From the NCBI GenBank assembly GCA_017516765.1, contig JAFXBE010000004.1:1-36139 (forward strand): DNA of 36,139 nt, given 5' to 3'. The notes beneath the pieces are model-generated. The model worked only from the letters and a program-made list of their open reading frames with translations, was not told where the DNA came from and made no database searches. This document shows, piece after piece, positions 6,760 to 14,570 of this stretch (the stretch's first letter is position 1; every line of letters starts with the position of its first letter). A program made the position numbers and the translations under genes. Origin of the DNA: Clostridia bacterium (lineage in GTDB: Bacteria; Bacillota; Clostridia; Christensenellales; Aristaeellaceae).

Positions 6760-8310
6760 TTACAGATCCCCCAGGAGGGAGAGAAATGCCTGATAATCGG
6801 CTTCGGTCATCAAATCGGTCAGCAGGGCGAGCGGTTCGCCGGGCAGCTTTGCAAGCGCAATGAGCAGTTTGCCTGCGGCATTCTGCGTCATTTCCTCCAC
6901 CAGAGCAGCGGTCTGTTCTGAATTTGCCGTATCCAGATCCACCGTCTGCAGCGTTGCGGGAGCCGTGTAAGGCGTGATGCCGATGGGCGGTGCGCCCACC
7001 AGATAGCTGTTGTCGGCTGCAGCATCCCGGAGCACATCGGTGTTCTGGTCAAGGCTGCTGACAGGGGCGGCAGGAACGGCTGCATCCGCAGGGGCTGCCG
7101 GTGCGGGAAGGGTAAGCGCCGGCGCGGCATCGAAGGTGAAGACCAGATCCCGCAGGTCGGTCTTGCCCTGCTTTTCGGCAATCGTGGCAGTGCCGCTGAG
7201 CACACCATTTTCCAGCGCCAGCTCCGGCTGGATGGTGGTAACGGTGGTTACCGTGTCCTTGCCGGACTGATCCTTCGCCGTGGTCTCCAGCTTGCCGGTG
7301 ATCTCCACACGACCGTCCGTGCTGAGGGCGGTAAGGCTGTCCTTTTGACTGATGGTCCGGTTGAGAACATCATCAACCGCGATGATCTTGCTTTTGCGGC
7401 TGAGGGTGAAGGTATCCTCCCCGTTGCCGACGGTACGTTCGGCCTCGACAATACGCTTGTGCCGGGGGGATTTGGACTGGGAAAGCTCGCAGCGGTAGGT
7501 ATCCTTCCGCTGGGTCTCCTCCTGCACAAACGCCCACTGGTAGGTGAGCGTCCATTTCTGCCCCTCCTGCGGATACACATTGCCCTTCATGTACAACGCC
7601 ATGGGCGTACCGTTTTCCTTGTCGGAATACAGGGCAACGGTGAAGCCGTCGCCGCAGGTAAGGGCAGCGATGCTCTCCCGGAAGGCGGCATCCATACCGC
7701 ATTCCAGCAGGGCAACGATCTGCGGCAAAAGTGCAGCGCTGTCTTCGGCAGACAGCTTGGCAAGGCGCACCCAGCGGGCATAGCCGATGCCGGCAATCTT
7801 ATAATTGGCTTTCTTCTCTTCCGCAAAGGGCACAATGGCATCGGCAAGAGCCTGCCAGCGGGTTTCCGCCTCGCCGACGGCAGTGTAGAGATCAAAAAGC
7901 TCCTCCTGCCGGTTTTCGTTGCCGCTGAGCACATCCATGGGCGAAATGTCGGACACCAGCGCCCGATTGGGCAACAGATCGGTGACCAGCCGCAGCCGTT
8001 CGTCCTGCCGGGTCTCTTCGAAGCTCAGCAGGCATTCGTCCGCCACAGCAACGCCCATCTGCACTCCCTGCGGACCGATCCGGCTCTGCACCCGGATATG
8101 CTCCAGCGTGCCGTTGAGCATATCAAGGGTCTCCTGCCCGAAAGGATAGAGCTGATTGATGCGGATACCGAGGGAAAACGATGTATCACGATCCTCATCC
8201 AGCAGCGGCGCAAGCTGCGCATCCACCCAGCCCAGATCTGCCGCTGCGCCGGTGATGCAGAAACACAGCGCAAGCACAAACGCCAGTATGCGCCCGGTGA
8301 TCCTGTACAC
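6760..8310 (-). CDS. Exported protein of unknown function (B)
   Basis: This 516-residue exported protein is not assigned to a family. I place the start at a GTG (8310): the strong GGGGAGGG site ends one base before the ATG at 8316 but seven before the GTG. The signal peptide is ITGRILAFVLALCFCITGAAA. The mature part starts with a helical region, then contains beta-rich sequence ('TPMALYMKGNVYPQEGQKWTL', in part) and a Thr/Ser-rich stretch near 340-370. An Ala/Pro linker follows near 400-420 (PAPAAPADAAVPAAP), then a leucine-rich C-terminal helix. It lies 21 bases downstream of the dihydrouridine synthase gene and 15 upstream of exported protein A, in one operon. A surface or periplasm-like role is likely; nothing points to an enzymatic activity. 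Confidence 0.8.
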   Translation of the reverse strand: MYRITGRILAFVLALCFCITGAAADLGWVDAQLAPLLDEDRDTSFSLGIRINQLYPFGQETLDMLNGTLEHIRVQSRIGPQGVQMGVAVADECLLSFEETRQDERLRLVTDLLPNRALVSDISPMDVLSGNENRQEELFDLYTAVGEAETRWQALADAIVPFAEEKKANYKIAGIGYARWVRLAKLSAEDSAALLPQIVALLECGMDAAFRESIAALTCGDGFTVALYSDKENGTPMALYMKGNVYPQEGQKWTLTYQWAFVQEETQRKDTYRCELSQSKSPRHKRIVEAERTVGNGEDTFTLSRKSKIIAVDDVLNRTISQKDSLTALSTDGRVEITGKLETTAKDQSGKDTVTTVTTIQPELALENGVLSGTATIAEKQGKTDLRDLVFTFDAAPALTLPAPAAPADAAVPAAPVSSLDQNTDVLRDAAADNSYLVGAPPIGITPYTAPATLQTVDLDTANSEQTAALVEEMTQNAAGKLLIALAKLPGEPLALLTDLMTEADYQAFLSLLGDL

Positions 8311-8331
8311 GTTCATCCCTCCCCAATGCGG

Positions 8332-9282
8332 TTATTCTTCCAGTTTTTCCAGCAGGTCTTCCAGTTCCCGAAGGGTCTTGGACAGGTTCAGCTCCCTGCG
8401 CAGGGCGGTCGCGCCCCGGAGCCCGCTGATGTATTGCCCGATATGCTTGCGCATTTCCATAACGCCCATCCGCTCGCCCTTGTACTCCACCATCCAGCGG
8501 GCGTGAAGGCGTGCTGTCTCCACCCTTTCGGCAAGCGTAACGGGCTGGGCGTCCCGCCCTTCCATGGCAGCCAGCGCATCCCGGAACAGCCAGGGGTTGC
8601 CCATGGCTCCCCGCCCGATCATCAGGCTGCGGCAGCCGGTCTCCTGCAGGATGCGGGCAGCATCGCTGCCGGCGAACACGTCGCCGTTGGCGATGACGGG
8701 AATGGTCAGCTGCTCCCGGACCCGGGCGATGGCGGCGTAATCCGCCTTGCCGCTGTACTGCTGCTGCCGGGTGCGTCCATGGACGCACAGCCAGCGGTAG
8801 CCAAGGCTCTGGGCGGCCTTGCCCAGCTCGGCGGCATTCATGCTGTCCTCATCGTAGCCCAGACGGGTCTTGACCGTAACCGGCAGATGGGTGGCATCCC
8901 TGACCGCCTCCATGATGCGGTACGCCAGATCGGGGTTGAGCAGCAGCGCGCTGCCCTCGCCGGAGTGCACCACCTTGCGGGCGGGGCAGCCCATGTTGAT
9001 ATCGATGGAGCTGAAACGGTTCAGTTCCGTTACCCGCTGCGCCGCCTCTGCCATAACCGAGGGATCGCGCCCGAACAGCTGGCAGGCAGTGTTGGTCTCC
9101 TCCGGGTGCACCGCCAGCAGATGACGGTAGACCATATTGCCGGGCTTGGCGCACATGAGTCCCATGGCACTGACCATTTCGGAGCAGGCATAGTTGGCAC
9201 CCATGCGGTAGCAGAGCACACGCATGGGCCAGTCGGTCAGGCCCGCCATGGGGGCAAGACCGAGAATGGTTTCGCTGTTCAT
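8332..9282 (-). CDS. dus: tRNA-dihydrouridine synthase
   Basis: This 316-residue FMN enzyme reduces uridine to dihydrouridine in the tRNA D-loop. The N-terminal flavin-binding signature LGLAPMAGLTD is at residues 7-17. The active-site motif DINMGCP carries the catalytic Cys99. Further conserved stretches are VKTRLGYD near 136, 'CVHGRTRQQQYSG' near 165 and 'VIANGDVF..IGRGAMGNPWLF' near 190-235. GGGAGG lies four bases before the ATG, which overlaps the stop of the upstream GH127-like gene by one base (TAATG), so translation is probably coupled. The pairing with two exported proteins is unusual and probably not functional. Confidence 0.93.
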   Translation of the reverse strand: MNSETILGLAPMAGLTDWPMRVLCYRMGANYACSEMVSAMGLMCAKPGNMVYRHLLAVHPEETNTACQLFGRDPSVMAEAAQRVTELNRFSSIDINMGCPARKVVHSGEGSALLLNPDLAYRIMEAVRDATHLPVTVKTRLGYDEDSMNAAELGKAAQSLGYRWLCVHGRTRQQQYSGKADYAAIARVREQLTIPVIANGDVFAGSDAARILQETGCRSLMIGRGAMGNPWLFRDALAAMEGRDAQPVTLAERVETARLHARWMVEYKGERMGVMEMRKHIGQYISGLRGATALRRELNLSKTLRELEDLLEKLEE

Positions 9283-10952
9283 TAGGCCTCCCGATCACCG
9301 GCATACGCCGTGGGGAAGGCTGCGATACGGCCCTCGGTGCCTGCAAAGGGCAGCAGGGTAAGCTCATATGCCTGCCCGGCGGCAACGCCCTGCGGCGGGG
9401 GCAGAATAAAGCCGCCTTTTTCCTTCCATTCGGGGGCAGCGCAGGCCGTCATGATCACCAGAGGCTGCTGATCCTGCCGGCGGGGGGTAAGGCGTGCGCC
9501 CTCCACGTAGGCGTAACGCCACTCCATATCATCCCGGGGCATGCAGAAGCTCATCAGCTGGCTGCCGCACCACACGGAGGTGCTGTTGCGGTAGCCTTTT
9601 TCCAGCCGGGGCGAAACCCTGTAGGTAAGGGTGATCTCGTCGCCGTTATGGAAAATGCGGCTCAGGTTATACAATTCGCCGGGAGCGGCTTCCCGGCCGT
9701 TGACGCCGCTGACGCTGACGCTGGCTTCCTCGGCATAGGAGGGAATGCGCAGCTGCAGGGAGAAGCGCACGGGCTGGCGGCTTTCCACCAGAATGCTTAC
9801 CTTGCGCTCCCACACGCCTTCGCACTTGGCGGTAAGGCGCACGGGCATGCCGCCGAAACGGGTCACACAGCCGCTGTCGACGGGCAGCATAAAGGCAACG
9901 GTATCGTCATCGTGCGCAAGCCACACAGAGCGGCGCAGGGCAAAAAGGGCGCGCAGCAGGCAGGAAACATGCGCCGTCCCGGGGGCGCACACCTCGCAGC
10001 TGTCATCCCCGGCAAGGCGGTTGGTGGGCGACATTTCCCGAATACCCTTATCGGAAAGCATATCCAGAAGACCGTTCAGGAACAGCTTCTCCAGATGCTC
10101 AGCAACGGCGGGCTTGCCGTCTGCGCACAAAATATCCAGCCCTGCTTCGATCTGGGCGCAGAGTGCTTCCAGCGTTACGGCGCGGGCGGGGTCGCGGCCT
10201 GCCAGATAGGGATCGGCGGAGAAAGCGCCGCCGGGCATGCCGTGGTAGCGGGCAAGGACGGTAAGACCGGTCTGGGCTGCGGTGGCATCCCGCCGGCTGC
10301 CGCTGTACTGCGCCAGAAGCGCAGTCATGGCCAGCGAATCGGCGGTGCCGGTGCCGTTGGCAAAACGCTCCAGACGATCGTAGTACGCCTGCTCATCCGC
10401 ATTGGCAGCGCCGGTCTCGGGGCGGTATTCCTTGGTAAAGGGGAACATATGCATCAGACCCGATACATCCGGCAGACGGGAACGGAGCTTTTCCAGCAGA
10501 GAGAGCAGGAACTGCTGCCCGGTGCGGCGGTACAGCTCCACCGCAAGGCGCAGGGCATCCGCGCCGGTAACAAACAGCGCTTCTTCGCTGATGTAGGGCA
10601 GCGCATCCAGAAAAGCGCGGGTGCCCTCCAGCACACGGAGCATGCCGTTCTTGTCCCGGTTGGAAGCAGCAATGTGCATACCGGCCAGCAGACCGCGGAT
10701 CAGCCCGTCCGCCTGTTCGGGCAGGCGGGCAGCCAGCTCCTCCAGCTGCGGCATGGGCGGCATCTGGCTGTAGCCGCCGAGCTTGCTGGCCAGAACGGCA
10801 TCCAGCACGGACATGCTGTTCAGATCCACCATATTCAGCACCTGCTGACAACGCTGCCCCAGCACGCCATCCAGATGGACGGCGCTGTCCGGCAGGGTCA
10901 CATAAGAGGGATCAACCAAAGGGGCGCGGCGGTAAGCGGTTGCTGTAGGCAT
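9282..10952 (-). CDS. GH127/DUF1680-like protein, probably non-canonical
   Basis: The 556 residues resemble beta-L-arabinofuranosidase family GH127 (DUF1680). The N-terminus has 'VHLDGVLGQRCQQVLNMV', and a C-terminal beta-domain has 'RIPSYAEEASVSVSG'. The centre keeps an E-x-C pair (C319-E-V-C322-A), which in GH127 belongs to the zinc site. The canonical Cys-Cys-Pro-Pro-Asn segment that supplies the nucleophile and another zinc ligand in characterised GH127 enzymes is not visible, and the protein is shorter than usual (about 620-800). It may act on another substrate or be inactive. There is no signal peptide. It is the first gene of a four-gene operon with its own promoter at 11008-11035; GGAGAG precedes the ATG. 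Confidence 0.65.
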   Translation of the reverse strand: MPTATAYRRAPLVDPSYVTLPDSAVHLDGVLGQRCQQVLNMVDLNSMSVLDAVLASKLGGYSQMPPMPQLEELAARLPEQADGLIRGLLAGMHIAASNRDKNGMLRVLEGTRAFLDALPYISEEALFVTGADALRLAVELYRRTGQQFLLSLLEKLRSRLPDVSGLMHMFPFTKEYRPETGAANADEQAYYDRLERFANGTGTADSLAMTALLAQYSGSRRDATAAQTGLTVLARYHGMPGGAFSADPYLAGRDPARAVTLEALCAQIEAGLDILCADGKPAVAEHLEKLFLNGLLDMLSDKGIREMSPTNRLAGDDSCEVCAPGTAHVSCLLRALFALRRSVWLAHDDDTVAFMLPVDSGCVTRFGGMPVRLTAKCEGVWERKVSILVESRQPVRFSLQLRIPSYAEEASVSVSGVNGREAAPGELYNLSRIFHNGDEITLTYRVSPRLEKGYRNSTSVWCGSQLMSFCMPRDDMEWRYAYVEGARLTPRRQDQQPLVIMTACAAPEWKEKGGFILPPPQGVAAGQAYELTLLPFAGTEGRIAAFPTAYAGDREA

Positions 10953-11007
10953 ACGTAACTCTCTCCATTCAGGCGGTAAACGCCGATAATATACGCTATT
11001 CTACACC

Positions 11008-11035
11008 ATTATATCGCTTTTTTCCCCAAGGTCAA
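11008..11035 (-). promoter_or_regulatory. Promoter of the GH127-dus-exported protein operon
   Basis: Minus strand: TTGACC (11030-11035), 16 bases, TATAAT (11008-11013). The start point is near 11001, about 50 bases before the first gene. Confidence 0.75.
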
Positions 11036-11073
11036 TAGCCGGACAGGTGTATGGGCACCGCGGCTTTTTTGCC

Positions 11074-11102
11074 TTGCGGCGGGCGGGGCAAACGTGTATA
11101 AT
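11074..11102 (+). promoter_or_regulatory. Promoter of the 104-residue protein gene
   Basis: Plus strand: TTGCGG (11074-11079), 17 bases, TATAAT (11097-11102). It is divergent from the operon promoter 40 bases away. The start point near 11109 leaves a leader of only about 20 bases. Confidence 0.7.
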
Positions 11103-11130
11103 ACCACCATATGCAAGGAGGGATGGCGTT

Positions 11131-11445
11131 ATGGCGCAACAGGAGAATCAGGGACGGCTGTGGATCCGGCTCATCAAACGGCACAAGGTGGTCAACAGCC
11201 TGATGGTGCCCTGCACCCGGGATGATCCCCAGGCTGCGCTGGAGGCAGCCCTGCCCACGCTGGATCTGAGCCAGCCCATGTGGCTGAGCCGAAACGAAGC
11301 GGACTGGGGGGAATACGCCATGACCCGTTTTAGGCCCGAGCACTTTGTGGATGCCGTACCTTTTGACAGCATGGAGATCAGCTATATATACGGCGAGGAC
11401 GAAAGCAAGACCCAGCGCAGGCGGCATGTGCTGGAAGATGTGTAA
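11131..11445 (+). CDS. Small hypothetical protein (104 aa)
   Basis: I do not recognise a characterised family. The protein starts MAQQENQGRLWIRLIKRHK, contains 'VPCTRDDPQAALEAALPTLD' and 'SRNEADWGEYAMTRFRPEHF', and ends in a basic then acidic tail (KTQRRRHVLEDV). It has no signal peptide or membrane segment and is mixed alpha/beta by eye. AAGGAGGG lies nine bases before this ATG; an upstream in-frame extension to 11047 would run through the promoter. A consensus promoter, a short leader and a dedicated terminator make this a real, independently expressed gene. My impression is that short homologues exist in other Clostridia, but I cannot verify that here. Confidence 0.8.
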   Translation: MAQQENQGRLWIRLIKRHKVVNSLMVPCTRDDPQAALEAALPTLDLSQPMWLSRNEADWGEYAMTRFRPEHFVDAVPFDSMEISYIYGEDESKTQRRRHVLEDV

Positions 11446-11471
11446 AGGGCGGCAGGGTTTTGTTTTTTCAG

Positions 11472-11504
11472 GCTTCCTTCCCGGATGCGAGGAGGAAGCT
11501 TTTT
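11472..11504 (+). terminator. Terminator of the 104-residue protein gene
   Basis: GCTTCCT (11472-11478) pairs with AGGAAGC (11493-11499), extended by CC/GG past a bulge, followed by TTTTT. Confidence 0.7.
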
Positions 11505-11553
11505 GGTTGGGGATTTGCAGGACGGATGCCGGTATGCCCCCGACAGACAACAG

Positions 11554-11583
11554 AAGGGGGCAGCCGTTGCGGCTGCCCCCTTT
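11554..11583 (-). terminator. GC-rich hairpin between convergent genes
   Basis: An 11-bp perfect stem, GGGGGCAGCCG (11556-11566) with 11570-11580, has short A/T flanks on both sides. It probably ends the ECF S-component transcript coming from the right. The T-run is weak. The rest of 11505-11682 holds no convincing gene. Confidence 0.5.
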
Positions 11584-11682
11584 GTACTTGTAAAATCTTC
11601 GTCTTCTTCCCTGCTTGCGGGAAATGCCCCGAAGCTTATCCATTGCGGCACATGGCTCAGCAGCCTGCAAGCGTTTATGTAC

Positions 11683-12210
11683 TTACCGCCCCTTCAGCCC
11701 CGCCACGATACGGCGGAACACCGGGATCAGCAATGCGCCGAACACCACGCCGCCGATCCCCTGCACCACATTGGGCAGCACGGCCCCCGCAGCGGCGGCT
11801 GCACCGTAGAGCAGGCACTCGGCAAGGAAATAGCCCAGCACCATCACCGCTTCGGCAGCCATCAGCACAAGCAGCTGCATCCAGAAGGGGTGCTGCTTTC
11901 CAAGCCCCAGATACGCCACCAGCGCCACCAGCCCTTTGATCAGGAAGGTGGGGATCAGGTAGGTAAAATAGCCGCCCAGCAGATCGGCCAGCATGCTGCC
12001 CACGGCGGCGGCAGCGATCCCCGTGGGGCCCAGCACCGCCGCGCTGACCAGTACCAGCGCATCGCCCAGATGAATGTAGCCCTGGGTAACCGGCACCGGC
12101 AGTTTGAACACAAGGGTGGCAAGGCATACCAGCGCAGCCATCACACCGCCCATGGCAAGCGTCAGGACAGATATCTTTTTTTGCTTTACAGAGGACATTG
12201 TCTTTTGCAT
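11683..12210 (-). CDS. ECF transporter S component
   Basis: This hydrophobic protein of about 175 residues has five or six membrane segments. It carries the motif 'GYIHLGDALVLVSAAVLGP', followed by 'SMLADLLGGYFTYLIPTFLIKGL', typical of the PF07155-type substrate-binding subunits of energy-coupling factor vitamin transporters. It would capture a vitamin or precursor and dock on a shared EcfT-EcfA module encoded elsewhere; the substrate cannot be read from the sequence. Two starts compete: 12210 (MQKTMSSV) and 12198 (MSSVKQKK). The AAGAAAGAAG purine stretch abuts the first and suits the second slightly better. No vitamin riboswitch is evident upstream, where only 59 bases separate it from the ferritin-like gene. 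Confidence 0.8.
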   Translation of the reverse strand: MQKTMSSVKQKKISVLTLAMGGVMAALVCLATLVFKLPVPVTQGYIHLGDALVLVSAAVLGPTGIAAAAVGSMLADLLGGYFTYLIPTFLIKGLVALVAYLGLGKQHPFWMQLLVLMAAEAVMVLGYFLAECLLYGAAAAAGAVLPNVVQGIGGVVFGALLIPVFRRIVAGLKGR

Positions 12211-12230
12211 CTTCTTTCTTGTTACAAAGA

Positions 12231-12260
12231 TAAGGGGCAGCTTTGGCAGCCGCCCCTTTT
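12231..12260 (-). terminator. Hairpin between the ferritin-like and ECF genes
   Basis: AAGGGGCGGC pairs with GCTGCCCCTT on the minus strand (one G-U pair). The tail ATCTTTG is a poor U-tract, so read-through into the ECF gene is plausible. Confidence 0.5.
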
Positions 12261-12269
12261 GCGCAGTCT

Positions 12270-12746
12270 TCAGGACGCTGATCCCTGCGCCTGTTCCGTT
12301 AATTCCTTCAGATGCCGTTCTTCTTCGTCGGCAATGGCAAGCAGCGCATCCCGCGCCGCATCGCCGGCAGCGTTTGCGGCAAACTCCCGGTACTTGCGTA
12401 CCGAGGCGGCTTCGCATTGGGCTGCATACGCCAGCATGCTCTCCACATCCTTGAGCAGTCCCGCACGGGCTGCGCCCATCAGACCGCCCTCGAACAGGAT
12501 GCCGTCGGCAATGGCATCCAGCATCAGCTGCTGCTCCACACCGGCATCCAGACCGGTATACAGCGAGCGGAAACGCTGCAGGTGGCTCATCTCCTCCAGC
12601 CGCATGGCTGCAACGGAGCGGTAGACCGCATCCTGCGTACGCCCCATGCCCTCCAGCACCTGCATGGCACGCCCGTAGAGCTGCACGGCAGCGCTTTCCA
12701 TGGCGCAGGCAATGTACATCGCTTCCTGTTCGGAGGTTACGCGCAT
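12270..12746 (-). CDS. Ferritin-like / rubrerythrin-type diiron protein
   Basis: The 158-residue all-helical protein has paired carboxylate-histidine motifs: 'AMESAAVQLYGRA' near 15, 'RLEEMSHLQRF' near 50 (E-x-x-H), 'CEAASVRKYREFA' near 110 and 'IADEEERHLKEL' near 138 (E-x-x-H). This spacing fits the diiron four-helix bundle of rubrerythrin/ferritin-like proteins, which reduce peroxide or store iron. The C-terminal rubredoxin domain of true rubrerythrin is absent. GGAAGGG lies seven bases before the ATG. It follows the DUF1858 gene by 34 bases and is probably co-transcribed from the promoter at 13036-13065, consistent with an oxidative or nitrosative stress role. Confidence 0.75.
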   Translation of the reverse strand: MRVTSEQEAMYIACAMESAAVQLYGRAMQVLEGMGRTQDAVYRSVAAMRLEEMSHLQRFRSLYTGLDAGVEQQLMLDAIADGILFEGGLMGAARAGLLKDVESMLAYAAQCEAASVRKYREFAANAAGDAARDALLAIADEEERHLKELTEQAQGSAS

Positions 12747-12780
12747 GCTGACCCTTCCTTTCGGTTCAAGAACGTTGACC

Positions 12781-12984
12781 TTACGCCTTCTGGGCGAAGT
12801 GAGCGTTCAGCTTCTCCACCAGCGCATCGGCATCGGCTCCGTGAGCAGCACAGGCATCCTTGATGGATTCGCCCACAGCGTGGGGGCAGCCCAGGCAGTG
12901 CATGCCGAAGCCCAGGAAGATGTTGGCGGTGGTGGCATCCATATTCAAAACCTGACCAATGGACATTTCCTTGTTAACAGTCAT
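12781..12984 (-). CDS. DUF1858 redox-disulfide domain protein
   Basis: The 67-residue protein MTVNKEMSIGQVLNMD... is a single DUF1858 domain with the hallmark 'FGMHCLGCPHAVGESI'. The C-x-x-C pair follows the family's G-M-H. This family is described as a hybrid-cluster-associated redox disulfide domain and is also found at the N-terminus of ScdA/RIC iron-sulfur repair proteins. The start is set by GGAGG eight to nine bases upstream; a longer frame to 13017 would start inside the leader. It heads a probable two-gene redox operon with the ferritin-like protein. Confidence 0.88.
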   Translation of the reverse strand: MTVNKEMSIGQVLNMDATTANIFLGFGMHCLGCPHAVGESIKDACAAHGADADALVEKLNAHFAQKA

Positions 12985-13011
12985 TTTCGTGTTCCTCCAG
13001 AAAGAATATTG

Positions 13012-13027
13012 CATCAAATGTTTGATG
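13012..13027 (-). promoter_or_regulatory. Perfect 16-bp palindrome at the transcription start
   Basis: CATCAAATG followed by TTTGATG forms a perfect inverted repeat (CATCAAA-TG-TTTGATG) immediately downstream of the predicted start point (about 13029). Its position suits a repressor operator. The half-sites are those of an FNR box (TTGAT/ATCAA) but in the reverse order, so it is not a standard FNR site. Confidence 0.5.
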
Positions 13028-13035
13028 TCCTGCCT

Positions 13036-13065
13036 ATCTTAGCACCGGCAGGGGGCGGTTGTCAA
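13036..13065 (-). promoter_or_regulatory. Promoter of the DUF1858-ferritin operon
   Basis: Minus strand: TTGACA (13060-13065), 18 bases, TAAGAT (13036-13041). The -35 lies just after the glycerol kinase stop codon. Confidence 0.75.
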
Positions 13066-13070
13066 TCCGT

Positions 13071-14570
13071 TCACCGGGTCTCTACCCAGCCTTTTGCACA
13101 TCCGATGGCACGGTGCCAGCCATAGAGCGCAAGATCCCTGTCCTGCTGCGCCATGGAGGGGTGGAAGGTAAGGTCGGGGCGTACCATGGAAGCCGCCTCT
13201 TCCTTATCGGCATACAGTCCCACGCCGATGCCCGCCAGCAGCGCAGCGCCCAGCGCGGTGGTCTCCAGCACCACGGGACGCACCACGGGCAGCCCAAGAA
13301 TATCCGCCTGAAACTGCATCATGAACCGGTTGGCGCTGGCGCCGCCATCCACATTCATCTGCACGGGCTTCTGCCCGCCGTTATCTGCCACCATGGCGGC
13401 ATAGAGGTCGTAGCTCTGGTAGCAGATGGCTTCCAGCGCGGCGCGCACGATGTGCGCCCGCCCGGTACCCCGGGTCATGCCCACGATGGTACCCCGGGCG
13501 TACATATCCCAGTGGGGTGCGCCCAGACCGGTAAAGGCAGGCACAAGGAACACCCCTGCGGTATCGGGAACGCTCTCGGCCAGCGGCTCGCTCTCGGCTG
13601 CGGTTTTGATGAGCCCCAGCTCGTCCCGCAGCCACTGCACGGTGGCGCCGCCCATGAACACGCTGCCCTCCAGCGCATAGGTGGGCTGGCCGTTCAGCCG
13701 CCATGCCATGGTGGTGAGCAGCCCGTTCTTGCTCTCCACAGGCGTATCGCCCGTGTTCATGAGCATGAAGCAGCCCGTACCATAGGTGTTTTTGACCATG
13801 CCCGGCGCAAAGCAGGCCTGCCCGAACAGGGAGGCGTGCTGGTCGCCTGCCATGGCAGCCACCGGGATGGGACGGCCGAGGATCTCCGGGCGCAGGTTGC
13901 CGATCACATGGGCGGTGTCCACCACGGTGGGCAGCACCTCCCGGGGAATGTTCAGCATTTCCAGCAGTTCGCTGTCCCACTGCTGGGTGTGCAGGTTGAA
14001 CAGCATGGTGCGCCCTGCGTTGGTGGCGTCCGTCACATGGGGACGACCCTCTACCAGATGCCATGCAAGAAAGGTATCTACCGTGCCGAAGCACAGCTCG
14101 CCCCGGCGGGCACGCTCGTGCAGCCCCAGCGTATCCAGCAGGTAAGCCAGCTTGGTACCGCTGAAGTAGGCATCCGGCACCAGACCCGTCTTATGGCGGA
14201 TCATATCGCTCTTGCCCGCCGCTACCAGCTTTTCCACGTAAGGTGCGGTACGGCGGCACTGCCACACGATGGCATTATGCACACAGCGTCCCGTATCCTT
14301 CTCCCAGAGAAGGGTGGTCTCCCGCTGATTGGTGATGCCGATGGCGGCAATGTCGTTCACATCCACGCCGCTCATGCGCACCGCTTCCCGCAGGGCGGTG
14401 ATCTGGGTGTTCAGGATATCATCCGGATCGTGCTCCACCCAGCCCGGCTGCGGATAGTGCTGGGGGAACTCAATGGCGTGCGAAGCCAGCGTTGCGCCGT
14501 GCAGATCAAAAACGATCGCCCGGCTGGAAGTGGTGCCCTGATCCAGTGCGATAAGTACAGGATTGCCCAT
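13071..14570 (-). CDS. glpK: Glycerol kinase
   Basis: This 499-residue FGGY-family kinase phosphorylates glycerol to glycerol-3-phosphate with ATP in the cytoplasm. The N-terminal phosphate-binding loop 'IALDQGTTSSRAIVFD' is at residues 6-21. Other GlpK landmarks are 'WVEHDP', 'GITNQRETTLLWEK', 'GDQHASLFGQ' near 240, 'KNTYGTGCFMLMNTG' near 260 and 'AALEAICYQSYDL' near 370. Full length, with no defects. AGGAGGG precedes the ATG. No facilitator (glpF) or glycerol-3-phosphate dehydrogenase is adjacent. The promoter is not evident: the upstream 200 bases are filled by stem-loop repeat sequence. No terminator separates it from the DUF1858 promoter, so read-through is possible. Confidence 0.96.
   Translation of the reverse strand: MGNPVLIALDQGTTSSRAIVFDLHGATLASHAIEFPQHYPQPGWVEHDPDDILNTQITALREAVRMSGVDVNDIAAIGITNQRETTLLWEKDTGRCVHNAIVWQCRRTAPYVEKLVAAGKSDMIRHKTGLVPDAYFSGTKLAYLLDTLGLHERARRGELCFGTVDTFLAWHLVEGRPHVTDATNAGRTMLFNLHTQQWDSELLEMLNIPREVLPTVVDTAHVIGNLRPEILGRPIPVAAMAGDQHASLFGQACFAPGMVKNTYGTGCFMLMNTGDTPVESKNGLLTTMAWRLNGQPTYALEGSVFMGGATVQWLRDELGLIKTAAESEPLAESVPDTAGVFLVPAFTGLGAPHWDMYARGTIVGMTRGTGRAHIVRAALEAICYQSYDLYAAMVADNGGQKPVQMNVDGGASANRFMMQFQADILGLPVVRPVVLETTALGAALLAGIGVGLYADKEEAASMVRPDLTFHPSMAQQDRDLALYGWHRAIGCAKGWVETR

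Noticed and set aside
2584..6921. Open frame of about 1445 codons on the plus strand
   Set aside because: It runs antisense to glutamine synthetase, exported protein A and part of B, is rich in Gly/His/Gln, and has no ribosome binding site or family motif. It is a shadow of GC-rich genes.
11032..11670. 212-codon minus-strand frame over the 104-residue protein gene
   Set aside because: It spans two terminator hairpins and the opposite gene's promoter region, and has no plausible start signal.
12211..12269. Possible vitamin riboswitch upstream of the ECF S component
   Set aside because: Only 59 bases separate the genes and they hold a terminator-like hairpin; no TPP, FMN or other consensus core is visible.
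13012..13027. FNR/CRP box at the DUF1858 promoter
   Set aside because: The half-sites are in the opposite order (ATCAA...TTGAT), so it is not a standard FNR box; kept only as an unassigned palindrome.
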